A DNA stretch of 64,000 nt from Fen-1362 sp049516395 (GTDB taxonomy: Bacteria; Planctomycetota; Phycisphaerae; Sedimentisphaerales; Anaerobacaceae), in assembly GCA_049516395.1 (NCBI GenBank), contig JBEKTD010000008.1, positions 1 through 64,000 on the forward strand, written 5' to 3'. Position 1 is the stretch's first letter, and each line of letters starts with the position of its first letter. The notes below the pieces were generated by a model, which was not told the origin of the DNA, searched no databases, and saw only the letters and a program-made list of their open reading frames with translations. A program made the translations under genes and the position numbers. Below, in pieces: positions 1 to 8,360 of the stretch.

Positions 1-1
1 C

Positions 2-256
2 GATGTATCTGTTTCGGATGCTAACAAGGCCGTTGAGCTGGCCCAGCACGCTTGTGAGCTAACCGGGTATAAGAACCCCAGCTTCCTAGATACTTTAGCG
101 GCCGCCTATGCAGCCGCGGGCAAATTCGATGATGCGGTGAAGACGGCCAAACAAGCTCTCGATATCGCAAAGTCCGGCGACCAGGAAGGCCTTACCAACG
201 AGATTCAAAGTCATATAAAACTGTACCAGGCGGGTCAGCCCCATCGCCAGAAATAG
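2..256 (+). CDS. TPR-repeat protein, C-terminal fragment (5' truncated by window edge)
   Basis: An open frame enters from the left edge and ends at TAG 254-256, giving 84 residues. The segment contains a TPR-type helical pair: 'NPSFLDTLAAAYAAAGKFDD' followed by an 'A..TAKQALDIAKS' helix, with the small and aromatic spacing expected of tetratricopeptide repeats. The last residues (YQAGQPHRQK) look like a disordered tail. TPR units bind partner proteins. The rest of the protein lies outside the window, so its enzymatic or membrane domains cannot be judged. Large TPR proteins of this kind, often with glycosyltransferase or membrane domains, are common in planctomycetes. The fragment is convergent with the hydrolase at 274-1134. 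Confidence 0.75.
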   Translation, partial: DVSVSDANKAVELAQHACELTGYKNPSFLDTLAAAYAAAGKFDDAVKTAKQALDIAKSGDQEGLTNEIQSHIKLYQAGQPHRQK

Positions 257-273
257 CGAGAATGGTGTGTTGA

Positions 274-1134
274 TTATACGGTATTCTTATTCTGGTTTTT
301 GTCCATCAGAAGGATGATTCTGTCGAAACGATCTGCTGGTATTTCGCTTTTGAGTATTTTTCGAATCTGGCCCATAGGCGTTCGCTGGGTGGTGTGCGTA
401 ACGATAATATGCTGGTTGTCAAGCTCAGTAACCAATTTCACAAATTCATCGATGTGCATATGTCTGCCGGCGTGGGCCCTGTCGGCGTGCTCGTCAACGT
501 AAAAAGTACATTCGGCAATTAGGATTTTGCTTTCGGCGATGTATTTAAGTTGTGAGAAATCGGCGTATTGTGTGTCGCCGAGGTAAGTTACAATCGGAAT
601 TTCAAGAGGATTATCGATTTCCACGCCCTGCTTTTTCAATTCGACAATCTGCGGGCCTGAGAGATTAGCAAATTCCTGTTTTATTTTTTTTCGTTTTTCT
701 ATTACGGTGAAGCCGACAGACCCCCTGCTGTGCTTTGTTGGGAAGACACGGGCGACCAGGTTTGGTTTTATCTGAAACTCGTCGCCGGGCTTAACGCCTA
801 CGAGATTGGCGGGGAGGTTGTTGCCATCGAGACGAGCCCAGGCATCGATGATATCTTTAATTGGAGGCAGAAGGTTTTCAGGGGCGACAATTGTTCCAGC
901 TGCTTGTCCGCAGAAATTACGATGAGAGAGGTAATAAGCAATACCTGCTGCGTGGTCCATGTGGCCATGGGTGAGCAAAACGTGATTTATGGGTATAACC
1001 TGGTCAGGGGCTTTGCCGATATCGAAGCAAACATCAAGCTGAGGTATAGCGACGACGGTTTCCTCGCCGGCAATCGAATAGCCGATTATATCCAGGTCAT
1101 CTATCGTAATCTTCGCTAAGTTATGGCTCGGCAT
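274..1134 (-). CDS. Ribonuclease Z-like metallo-beta-lactamase-fold hydrolase
   Basis: Predicted 286-residue Zn-dependent hydrolase of the RNase Z / ElaC-like branch of the metallo-beta-lactamase fold. The metal signature THGHMDHAAGI (HxHxDH) is followed by a later Asp in 'YLGDTQ', 'IAECTF' and a C-terminal 'THTTQRT', matching the order of metal ligands in RNase Z. RNase Z normally matures tRNA 3' ends, but planctomycete homologues are diverse, so the substrate is uncertain. I chose ATG at 1132-1134, preceded by an AGAAAG element, over an in-frame start at 1278. The longer version would overlap the divergent gene at 1255 and add a non-family N-terminus translated partly from an AT-rich repeat. 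Confidence 0.8.
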   Translation of the reverse strand: MPSHNLAKITIDDLDIIGYSIAGEETVVAIPQLDVCFDIGKAPDQVIPINHVLLTHGHMDHAAGIAYYLSHRNFCGQAAGTIVAPENLLPPIKDIIDAWARLDGNNLPANLVGVKPGDEFQIKPNLVARVFPTKHSRGSVGFTVIEKRKKIKQEFANLSGPQIVELKKQGVEIDNPLEIPIVTYLGDTQYADFSQLKYIAESKILIAECTFYVDEHADRAHAGRHMHIDEFVKLVTELDNQHIIVTHTTQRTPMGQIRKILKSEIPADRFDRIILLMDKNQNKNTV

Positions 1135-1155
1135 CGTGTCTTTCTGAAATAACGC

Positions 1156-1175
1156 ATTGATTATTGATAATTGAT
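1156..1175. repeat. Dispersed AT-rich repeat, copy 1 (20-mer also at 46622-46641)
   Basis: The 20-mer ATTGATTATTGATAATTGAT is present here and again, identical and in the same orientation, at 46622-46641, where it lies in the tail of the UvrD/PcrA helicase gene. Here it sits between the divergent hydrolase and membrane-fusion genes. Copy 1 continues with GATAAACGATAATTG, and copy 2 with GATTGATGATTTG. A short degenerate GATT-type unit of this sort suggests an intergenic dispersed repeat family rather than a regulatory site. Confidence 0.7.
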
Positions 1176-1254
1176 AAACGATAATTGTAACGATAACCGG
1201 GTTGGTAATCAACCTTAACGAAAAGGCATAGATAATAAATAAACAGCCATCCAG

Positions 1255-3318
1255 ATGAACGAAGCACATACAGAACAAAAGTCATTTCCATCGAGCGTCG
1301 CACCGGGAGCGACGATATTTCTCGCCAGCGTCTGCGTTATGATGATGGAAATTGTCGCCGGACGATTGGCCGCAAGACATATCGGCTCGTCGCTTTACAC
1401 CTGGACGGCTGTTATAGGCGTTATACTTGGCGGAATCACGCTCGGCTATTATCTTGGCGGGCGTCTGGCGGATTCATTTGCGACAAGAAAAACCATAGGA
1501 CTGCTTCTCGCTGTATCATCGGGAGCATGTATAGCCGCCATAATCCTGAACAATCTTATCGGCGAATGGACTTTATTGTGGCATATGGAAATGGCACAGC
1601 GTGTGCTGTGTCATATCGCTATTGTGTTTTTTATTCCATCGATGCTTATGGGCACTGTCAGTCCACTGGCAGTGAAGATGGCGTTGGAATCGAGGCAGGA
1701 CAGCGGATGGACAATAGGCAGGATGTATGCGCTTGGTGCAGCCGGGAGCATACTTGGGACATTCCTCGCGGGCTTCTGGCTTATCGGTACAATCGGGACA
1801 GTCAACACGCTATGGGTAACGGCGGAAATCCTGCTCGTAATCGCCCTGATATACCAGCCGAAAGCAGTGTGGATGTATATGTATGCCGTTACGGTTGTTT
1901 TTCTGGCGGCAGCAGGAACAATAAATTTGAAACAGGCGCAATATATCGGTTCGGCAATGTTACTGAGACAGCCGCGAGAGCCGGATATGCTGTATGAAAC
2001 CGAGAGCCAATACGGCTACGTAGCAGTTCATCAACTGAGTAAACAACCTGACGAAAGGCAGTTCGTCCAGGACAACGTGAAAAGCCACAGCCAGATAATA
2101 ATGGGTAAGATTAGGGACCTGCGGTTTTTCTATGAGCGGGTTTACGGGGCGGTAACCCGCAGGGCCGCAGCCGGGAAAGAAAAACTTTGCACGCTGTCGA
2201 TAGGAGGCGGCGGATATGTTTTCCCGCGATATATCCTGGACTTATGGCCCGGCAGCAGCGTGGACGTGGCGGAAATAGACCCGGCGGTAACCAAGACGGC
2301 AATACAGGCCTTCGGACTGCCGCGGGATACGCCTATTCGCACGATTAACCTTGACGGCCGCAACTATGTTGACGAATTGCTGGAAAAGAAACACCGGGGT
2401 GAACAGATACCACAATATGATTTTATATATATGGACGCGTTTAACGATTTGTCAGTGCCTTTTCAATTAATAACGCGGCAGTTCAACGAGAAGATTTTCG
2501 CAATAACAGCGCCCGACGGCTTGTATATTACAAACCTGATTGATATGCGAGACAGCGGCCAACTTATTGCAAGTTTTGTAGGCACAATAAAGCTGACCTT
2601 TCCATACGTTTACGTGGTAACGAGGTCCGTTTCTTATGATTTGCCGGCTAATTTCATAGTGATAGCGAGTAAAAGGCCGGTTAATCTTGAGGACCTGAAT
2701 ACAGAGGAAAACCTCGCCGACGCACAGTTGATAATACGCGATGAAAATGACCTGACTGCTTTCGATAAAAAGACGAATTGTATTGTCCTCGATGACGATT
2801 ATGTCCCCGTAGAGAACTTTATGGCGCCCGTTGTTCGAGCGGTATCGGCCATATCAATAGCTGATAAGTATATCACCCAGGCCCAAGAGCTGAATTCGGC
2901 GGGAAAATGGGAAGAAGCCCTCGAAAAATACCGAATGGTGGTTAAAATTTGTCCCCCGCTGTCGGCGAAAGCAAATTTTTCGATGTGGAAGATTTTAGCA
3001 GACCACAATGAGTGGCAGGAAGTCGTCGGAGTGCTGGGTTCGGTGCTGGCGGAAAATGACATAAAAACAAACAAGCCCTTCACGGCAATGCTCCATTACT
3101 ATCTTGGAATCGCTTTGAACAAAACCAGCGACAATGAAGGGGCTTCGAGACAATTCGAGGAAGCTATAAAGCTGCTACAGGCGGACCTGTCAGAAAAAGG
3201 CGACTCGGCTCAGACATATTCGCATCTTGGACAGGTCTATTCGATAACAGGCAATACCAAGGATGCCAATTTGTGCTTCGAGAAAGCCAAACAACTTCAG
3301 GAAGATAAGCCAAAGTAA
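1255..3318 (+). CDS. Membrane permease-like / spermidine synthase-like / TPR fusion protein
   Basis: A 687-residue fusion. Residues about 15-225 form six or more membrane segments of the type found in MFS-like 'spermidine synthase' fusions. A Rossmann methyltransferase/polyamine-synthase fold follows: IGGGGY near residue 315, the acidic EIDP near 339, DGRNYV, and YDFIYMDAFND. Residues from about 535 hold TPR repeats ('AQELNSAGKWEEALEKYRMV', 'YSHLGQVYSITGNTKDANLC'). Family knowledge supports binding of decarboxylated SAM or SAM by the middle domain, but these membrane fusions have no established substrate and should not be assumed to make spermidine. A longer paralogue lies at 42793-45792. ATG 1255 is the first usable start after the divergent gene. 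Confidence 0.8.
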   Translation: MNEAHTEQKSFPSSVAPGATIFLASVCVMMMEIVAGRLAARHIGSSLYTWTAVIGVILGGITLGYYLGGRLADSFATRKTIGLLLAVSSGACIAAIILNNLIGEWTLLWHMEMAQRVLCHIAIVFFIPSMLMGTVSPLAVKMALESRQDSGWTIGRMYALGAAGSILGTFLAGFWLIGTIGTVNTLWVTAEILLVIALIYQPKAVWMYMYAVTVVFLAAAGTINLKQAQYIGSAMLLRQPREPDMLYETESQYGYVAVHQLSKQPDERQFVQDNVKSHSQIIMGKIRDLRFFYERVYGAVTRRAAAGKEKLCTLSIGGGGYVFPRYILDLWPGSSVDVAEIDPAVTKTAIQAFGLPRDTPIRTINLDGRNYVDELLEKKHRGEQIPQYDFIYMDAFNDLSVPFQLITRQFNEKIFAITAPDGLYITNLIDMRDSGQLIASFVGTIKLTFPYVYVVTRSVSYDLPANFIVIASKRPVNLEDLNTEENLADAQLIIRDENDLTAFDKKTNCIVLDDDYVPVENFMAPVVRAVSAISIADKYITQAQELNSAGKWEEALEKYRMVVKICPPLSAKANFSMWKILADHNEWQEVVGVLGSVLAENDIKTNKPFTAMLHYYLGIALNKTSDNEGASRQFEEAIKLLQADLSEKGDSAQTYSHLGQVYSITGNTKDANLCFEKAKQLQEDKPK

Positions 3319-3354
3319 TAAAAACAGAATCAGCATAAAACAGGAAATGTGCTT

Positions 3355-4074
3355 ATGCCTGACAAGCGAGTTCACAGGGGACAGCACCCTGCCGACGAAA
3401 AACTGTTTGGAGAGGTCTGGATACCGAACATCCGGCGAGCGGTTTCGGATTATTCGCTTTTGCTAAGCAAAGGATATGCTGAAAAAAGTTCACTGAAGCT
3501 TGTGGGCGACCGATTCACGCTGACCGAAAGACAGCGATTAGCGGTGATGCGAAGCGCGTGTTCGGATGAGCAGCGGGCAAGCCGCAAAAGCCGACAACTT
3601 GAAATCAGCAAGATTGCGGGGCAAGTAATTGCAATTGACGGATATAATGTTTTGATAACAATTGAAGCGGCAATGAGCGGCGGGCTGATTTTCAGGGGGC
3701 GAGACGGGTGCTGCAGGGATTTGGCAAGTATTCACGGGACATATCACAAGGTTACAGAAACAATACCAGCCATCGAACTTATCGGCGGCTTTCTACAACA
3801 AACCGGTATCGGCGAGGCATTGTGGCTACTGGATAGTCCCGTATCAAACAGCGGGCGATTAAAAACTCTTCTTCGTGAACTTGCGGAAAAGAGCAACTGG
3901 AAATGTGAAATAGACCTTGTTACAAGCCCGGACGCAGTGCTGATAAAAAGCGAAAAAATAGTCGCGAGCAGCGACAGCGTTGTTTTGGATAAATGCGGCA
4001 GATGGGTCGATTTGGCAGGTGAAATCATAAAAAACCGCCTACCAGAAGCAAAAATAATTGACCTTTCCGCGTAA
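3355..4074 (+). CDS. DUF434 / DUF5616 family protein (COG2454-like)
   Basis: A 239-residue protein recognised as the COG2454 type. The N-terminal DUF434 region (PADEKLFGEVWIPNIRRAVSDYSLLLSKGY, given here only as landmarks around residues 10-40) is followed by 'RQRLAVMRSACSD'. A second domain opens with 'IAIDGYNVLITIEAAMSGG' and contains 'LWLLDSPVSNSGRLK', which looks like a PIN/Toprim-like acidic nucleotidyl or nuclease fold. The function is unknown. The family is shared by archaea and anaerobic bacteria. ATG 3355 is preferred because AGGA at 3342-3345 is 9 nt upstream; a GTG at 3349 is too close to it. It follows the membrane fusion by 36 nt, probably in one transcript. Confidence 0.75.
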   Translation: MPDKRVHRGQHPADEKLFGEVWIPNIRRAVSDYSLLLSKGYAEKSSLKLVGDRFTLTERQRLAVMRSACSDEQRASRKSRQLEISKIAGQVIAIDGYNVLITIEAAMSGGLIFRGRDGCCRDLASIHGTYHKVTETIPAIELIGGFLQQTGIGEALWLLDSPVSNSGRLKTLLRELAEKSNWKCEIDLVTSPDAVLIKSEKIVASSDSVVLDKCGRWVDLAGEIIKNRLPEAKIIDLSA

Positions 4075-4181
4075 CCCTAACCACCTGCCTTACAAGGATT
4101 TACAACAAGTGCTATCTTGAATCAATTATTTTTACTATACTTGTCTGCCGCGTTTTAAGCAGTTGCGCATTTATATTTGCG

Positions 4182-4814
4182 ATGATAGCAAGAAATTTAC
4201 AATTCGATTTAGAGAGCAGAATGATGAGTATAAGCGAACTGAGTGGTTTTGCCTTCGAGCCGGACACGATGACGCAATCGAAAAGTGACCCCGGGGCCTT
4301 CACAAGGTTATATTTACGTCACTACGATGCTATCTTCAGATATTGTGCACACCGGCTCTTTGAGAGAACCACAGCAGAGGACATCACGTCGGAAGTTTTC
4401 CTGAAAATGGTGGAAAATTTCCAGACATTTGACGGCAATGAGAAGCAGTTCCGGAACTGGCTTTACCGGATAGCGACCAACGCCGTCAATGAACACATTA
4501 GAAAGACTACTCGCCGAAGCGCGATACTTACCTGGGTTTGGCGGGGGTCGAGCAACAGTGACGCCAATGAGGCAGTTGCGGCTGACGAGTCGCAGCATAA
4601 TCAGGCCGTCATTAAAAAGGCGATACTGGAGTTAAAGCCGGAAGAACAAGCTATCGTCACAATGCGTTTTTTTGAAAACATGAAAGCAGAGGAAATCGCC
4701 GAGGTAGTCGGCACAAGCGCAAGCACTGTCCGCAGTCAGTTATCGCGGGCAATCGAAAAACTGCGAAAGCATATCTCTTCGACCCAACTTGACGGGCAGG
4801 AGGTGACAATATGA
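4182..4814 (+). CDS. ECF sigma factor (module 1)
   Basis: A 210-residue sigma-70 family ECF factor. Region 2 is seen in 'FTRLYLRHYDAIFRYCAHRL' and 'TAEDITSEVFLKMVENF', with the -10-recognition/melting segment 'FRNWLYRIATNAVNEHIRK'. Region 4 is 'LELKPEEQAIVTMRFFENM' plus the helix-turn-helix 'MKAEEIAEVVGTSASTVRSQ'. It directs RNA polymerase to a dedicated promoter set. The last four bases (ATGA, 4811-4814) overlap the start of the membrane protein at 4811, a layout that usually pairs a sigma factor with its anti-sigma partner. The start is uncertain: ATG 4182 lacks a clear ribosome site, and ATG 4221 or 4224 would give a shorter protein beginning just before the sigma core. Confidence 0.9.
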   Translation: MIARNLQFDLESRMMSISELSGFAFEPDTMTQSKSDPGAFTRLYLRHYDAIFRYCAHRLFERTTAEDITSEVFLKMVENFQTFDGNEKQFRNWLYRIATNAVNEHIRKTTRRSAILTWVWRGSSNSDANEAVAADESQHNQAVIKKAILELKPEEQAIVTMRFFENMKAEEIAEVVGTSASTVRSQLSRAIEKLRKHISSTQLDGQEVTI

Positions 4815-6421
4815 ATCCTAATGAAAGAAAATTTGAAGAACTTATGAGCAAGATGACATTCGACGACAAACCGGATCACCGTCACAGAGATAAGCTCGAA
4901 CAGGAATTGCTGGCTGCTTTTGCACGACGTCAATGGCAACAAGAAAGACAATCCCGGCAAGCCGGGGTTTGGAGAACGATTATGCAAAACAGACCAATGA
5001 GATTAGTAGCGGCGGCAGCGGTAATAGCCATCGTAGGGCTTGTAAGCTGGAAAATGTTCGAGAGAAACGTAACAACACCAATAACATCTCTGGAATTGCT
5101 TGCAAAGGCACAGGCGGCGGAAAAGGAACTGTTTACCAAAACCGGAATTGTGCATTTAGTCAGTGAGATTACGGTTTATCCGACCACAAACAAAGGGGCG
5201 GAACTTATCGAGAAGCTGGGCGAGACAGGAAAATCCGCTGAAGAAGTCAACAAAATAAATCACGAAATTTTTAGTCAGTGGATGATAAGCTGGCTTCCGA
5301 TATCTTCGCTAAAGGCCAACGGGTGGCCCGAGACGAACCGGATTAAACTTTCTGAAAGTGCGCAGCAGGCTTATACAATCCAGGACGAGTCGTGGTATGA
5401 CGCTGCAACAGGACGTTTCGCGCGTGTTATGGAAACAGACGGCAATATTATCTTCGCCAACTCCTACGACGGCAGCTTCGTATATCAGTCCGAGTCGATG
5501 AATAACGGAACGATAAAAATGAAGAGCGAAGCCGTTGCGGCGAATTTCAAGGCACCGGACAATCCGGCCGAATTTCTGGGTTTGACTGCGGGGGTTCAGC
5601 AGTGCCTCGATGAAAAATGTCTTCGGCAGCCGGTGCAGGCGGTTACAAACGACGTTCTGGCAGACGGGACAAAGGTAACCGTATATAAGACCGGTTTCAT
5701 CGGCCTTACGGGCGAACTGAACACATATTATCTGTTCAAGGTCCGGCAGAGCGACGAGATTGTCGCCGAGATAGATTATATCACCAACGGAAAACCGCAG
5801 GTTACCGTCCAAAGGGTACTAAGCGAGTCGGTTGAAAAACCAGAGTTTTCGTGGAACCTTGCTGAGCTGAACAACAAAGAGCTGGCCGGTGAAACACCAA
5901 GCCCGGTCACTGTGGCCTCCGACGTTGCGATTCCGAATATTTCCGTTAGGGATATGGCAGAGCGGGCCTCGTTCGACACACATATATTCGCGACTGACCC
6001 GAACTGGACCCAGCAACGGATGATTGTGGACGTGCTTGACACAATGAGCGCACCGAAGCGAATGTTTGTGATAATCTACAAGGCGCAGGACAAACGGGAT
6101 GTAATACTTGCCCAGTCCGAAACGCACAACAAGTATTTTGCTTCGATAAGCAAACAAATAGAAGCGGCTGGAAAGACGTTAGAGAAAACGGTTTACCCAA
6201 ATGGTTACAAAGTATGGGCACACGCAGGTCCGGTGGCATGGTGGACTGACCTGACGCTTCGCAGCTCCGGTATCGAACCGGCAGCGAACCGCAACGGCTA
6301 TATCGTTGAGTCGCCTTCCGGGACGATTCTGATAATCGCGGTCAACGGGCAATTGACGAAAGAGGAGTTGGATGGTCTTATCAACTCGCTGATACCAGCC
6401 AAAGATTACCAGGTTAAATAA
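4811..6421 (+). CDS. Single-pass membrane protein, probable anti-sigma partner of module 1
   Basis: A 536-residue protein with an N-terminal charged cytoplasmic part of about 60 residues ('KFEELMSKMTFDDKP', 'RDKLEQELLAAFARRQ'). One membrane segment follows (about residues 61-80, RLVAAAAVIAIVGLVSWKMF), then a large exported domain of about 450 residues. I see no zinc-finger HxxxCxxC anti-sigma signature. The assignment rests on gene overlap, topology and the parallel pair at 6576-8287. The exported part has a beta-rich look ('YNTNGKPQVTVQ'-like strands), ending near 'TILIIAVNGQLTKEELDGL', and could sense envelope state. Its actual ligand is not recognisable. A strong terminator follows 22 nt after the stop. 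Confidence 0.65.
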   Translation: MNPNERKFEELMSKMTFDDKPDHRHRDKLEQELLAAFARRQWQQERQSRQAGVWRTIMQNRPMRLVAAAAVIAIVGLVSWKMFERNVTTPITSLELLAKAQAAEKELFTKTGIVHLVSEITVYPTTNKGAELIEKLGETGKSAEEVNKINHEIFSQWMISWLPISSLKANGWPETNRIKLSESAQQAYTIQDESWYDAATGRFARVMETDGNIIFANSYDGSFVYQSESMNNGTIKMKSEAVAANFKAPDNPAEFLGLTAGVQQCLDEKCLRQPVQAVTNDVLADGTKVTVYKTGFIGLTGELNTYYLFKVRQSDEIVAEIDYITNGKPQVTVQRVLSESVEKPEFSWNLAELNNKELAGETPSPVTVASDVAIPNISVRDMAERASFDTHIFATDPNWTQQRMIVDVLDTMSAPKRMFVIIYKAQDKRDVILAQSETHNKYFASISKQIEAAGKTLEKTVYPNGYKVWAHAGPVAWWTDLTLRSSGIEPAANRNGYIVESPSGTILIIAVNGQLTKEELDGLINSLIPAKDYQVK

Positions 6422-6442
6422 CCCGGGCATATGCAAAACCCA

Positions 6443-6473
6443 AAACGCCGTTCCTAAGGGACGGCGTTTTTTT
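6443..6473 (+). terminator. Rho-independent terminator of ECF module 1
   Basis: The arms ACGCCGT (6445-6451) and ACGGCGT (6461-6467) pair, extended by TCC/GGG around a TAA loop, and are followed by a run of seven T. Its stem, loop and trailing ATGCGCT are almost the same as the terminator at 8311-8340 after the second module. Confidence 0.9.
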
Positions 6474-6575
6474 ATGCGCTTCTTAAAAAATGTTATTTCG
6501 CCTATACTAAAACATACGGCTTAGTCGTGTTATTAGTGAACGGCGACCGTTAAAAGGGTGTTCAACCGGAATCAG

Positions 6576-7115
6576 ATGATAGAAGATGAAATTTTGAAAT
6601 GGCGTTTCAGGCAAGGCAGCAAGGAGGCGTTTTGCCGCATATACGAGAAGTATCTCGACTATCTGCTGACTTTGGCAGTGGGATTTGCCAACGACTTCAA
6701 TACGGCCCAGGACATTGTGCACGACGTATTTGTTCGATTCGCGACCTCATGGCAGGGTTTCGGTCAAACGGGAAACCTTAAGAGCTATTTGACAACTTGT
6801 GTAGTAAATCAGGCACGCGACCAGATTCGCAGAACCAAGTATCGGCCGGGCGAACTAAAAGAAGATGCTTTGATTGGTGAGTCGGACTGCCCTGAACAGG
6901 CAGTCATACGTGACGAGGTATCGCAGCAACTGAACATCGCTCTGGCGGAGCTGCCATACGAGCAACGTGAGACCGTGGTCCTGCATTTGAAAGGCGGAAT
7001 GAAATTCAAGGAAATAGCGGTTCTGCAAAGCGTGTCAATCAATACCGTTCAAGGTCGATATCGATACGGATTAGATAAACTGCGGTCAATGTTAAATGAT
7101 GAGGTACAAAAATGA
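6576..7115 (+). CDS. ECF sigma factor (module 2)
   Basis: A 179-residue ECF sigma factor from ATG 6576. Region 2 includes 'AFCRIYEKYLDYLLTLA', 'TAQDIVHDVFVRFATSW' and 'LKSYLTTCVVNQARDQIRR'. Region 4 includes 'LAELPYEQRETVVLHLKGG' and the HTH 'MKFKEIAVLQSVSINTVQGR'. ATG 6576 has GGA five bases before it. A GTG at 6558 would add six residues, but its purine tract is directly adjacent. The stop overlaps the next gene by ATGA, as in module 1. Sequence similarity to the first sigma factor is limited to family motifs, so the two modules are probably old paralogues or independent acquisitions of the same architecture. Confidence 0.9.
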   Translation: MIEDEILKWRFRQGSKEAFCRIYEKYLDYLLTLAVGFANDFNTAQDIVHDVFVRFATSWQGFGQTGNLKSYLTTCVVNQARDQIRRTKYRPGELKEDALIGESDCPEQAVIRDEVSQQLNIALAELPYEQRETVVLHLKGGMKFKEIAVLQSVSINTVQGRYRYGLDKLRSMLNDEVQK

Positions 7116-8287
7116 GGCCGTCAGAAAAGATAGAAAGTGTTGTAAAGAAAATGAATTTTTCAGCCGGTGCCGAATTGCGAAAGCAGATTTTAGACGACGC
7201 ACTGAAGGCACACGAAGAAACAGGAATCCCAACGCCTTCCGAAAAGGCGAATATATGGAGAATTATTATGAAAAGCAGAACAACAAAATTGGCGGCGGCT
7301 GCCGTCATTGTCATCGCAGGGCTGGTATGCCTTCAGTTCCTGACTGGAACGAACGCTTATGCCCACGTCGTTGCGGAGATTCGAAACGCCCGCACGGTAG
7401 TGTACACGGTCATAAAACAGGCCAATAACGGCACTGGTGAAATAATTAAGGTTGATGTGGCATACAAAGAGCCCGGTTTCCTGCGGACGACAACGATCGA
7501 CGGTTACGTTGTGATATTGGATGCCAACAGCGGCAAGGCGATGTCCATTGTGCCGCAAGGCGGGTATTCCATCGGCGACTTAAACAGCCTCAAGCCAACA
7601 GGTAACTCCGGCCCCTTCGCATCTTTCGAGGCGATGAGGAACCTGCCGGCAAAGGCCGATGAGAACCTCGGAGCAAAGGAGATAGACGGCATTGACTGCG
7701 ATGGATACAGAGTAACGCAGGGCGATTTGACCTCGATTATCTGGCTGGACGCAAAGACCGGCGACCTCGTGCAGGTGGAACATAAATATGCCAATTCCCC
7801 AGGCATGAACACTATATTGAAGAATATCAAGTTCGATGTCGAGCTTGAGGATTCGCTGTTCAGCTTGACGCCGCCGGCGGGATACAAGCCGATGGGCGCC
7901 GAGATGAAAGCCGATGACGCTCTCCAGACGGAAGAGACATTTGTAGCTTTCCTAGGATGGTGGGCCAATGGAAATACCGATGAGACGTTCCCCCCGATGG
8001 TGGCCGGACCCGAGCTCGCCAAGGTCTGTATGGAAATGGCCAAACAGGGCAAACTCAAGGGCTCTGCCTGGGACAAGGCTGATACCAGCAAGATGTTAAA
8101 TGCATTGCTCTTCGTGGCCAAACTGCCCAGAGAGGAAAGCAAGTGGCGGTACGCGGGTAATGGTGTGAAGATAAATACCCCTGACACGCCGATATTCTGG
8201 TATCGCCCGGCCGGCAGCCAGATGTATCGCGTCGTTTACGCAGACCTGACTGTGCGCGAGGCGGCTGAGGACCAGTTGCCCAAGTAA
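7112..8287 (+). CDS. Single-pass membrane protein with LolA/DUF2092-like exported domain, probable anti-sigma partner of module 2
   Basis: A 391-residue protein with a cytoplasmic head of about 55 residues, a membrane segment near residues 59-78 (KLAAAAVIVIAGLVCLQFLT) and an exported domain. That domain reads like the outer-membrane lipoprotein-sorting fold: 'VAYKEPGFLRTTTIDGYVVI', 'EIDGIDCDGYRVTQGDLTS', 'IIWLDAKTGDLVQVE' and 'FSLTPPAGYKP'. DUF2092/LolA-like domains bind hydrophobic ligands and are frequent in planctomycete anti-sigma-type proteins. That it holds the module 2 sigma factor inactive is inferred from the ATGA overlap and topology. No anti-sigma zinc site is visible. The C-terminal 130 residues are unrecognised. 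Confidence 0.65.
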   Translation: MRPSEKIESVVKKMNFSAGAELRKQILDDALKAHEETGIPTPSEKANIWRIIMKSRTTKLAAAAVIVIAGLVCLQFLTGTNAYAHVVAEIRNARTVVYTVIKQANNGTGEIIKVDVAYKEPGFLRTTTIDGYVVILDANSGKAMSIVPQGGYSIGDLNSLKPTGNSGPFASFEAMRNLPAKADENLGAKEIDGIDCDGYRVTQGDLTSIIWLDAKTGDLVQVEHKYANSPGMNTILKNIKFDVELEDSLFSLTPPAGYKPMGAEMKADDALQTEETFVAFLGWWANGNTDETFPPMVAGPELAKVCMEMAKQGKLKGSAWDKADTSKMLNALLFVAKLPREESKWRYAGNGVKINTPDTPIFWYRPAGSQMYRVVYADLTVREAAEDQLPK

Positions 8288-8310
8288 TACGTATCCTTTT
8301 CTAAATACAA

Positions 8311-8340
8311 AAACGCCGTCCCTAAAGGACGGCGTTTTTT
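8311..8340 (+). terminator. Rho-independent terminator of ECF module 2
   Basis: A perfect 11-bp stem, AAACGCCGTCC (8311-8321) with GGACGGCGTTT (8327-8337), closes a CTAAA loop and ends in a T run. It shares stem, loop core and downstream ATGCGCT with the terminator at 6443-6473. Confidence 0.92.
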
Positions 8341-8360
8341 ATGCGCTGTAAGTGTGATTT

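Noticed and set aside
1135..1278. N-terminal extension of the RNase Z-like gene with a hydrophobic stretch
   Set aside because: It would overlap the divergent gene, derives partly from the AT-rich repeat and lies before a well-supported ATG at 1134.
4131..4141. TATACT before ECF sigma gene 1 (also 6503-6508 before gene 2) as a shared ECF promoter
   Set aside because: No matching -35 element at suitable distance could be found in both, so the resemblance may be chance.
7504..8187. Antisense open frame (227 codons) opposite the module 2 anti-sigma-like gene
   Set aside because: No motif or upstream signal; Ser/Pro-rich shadow of the opposite coding strand.
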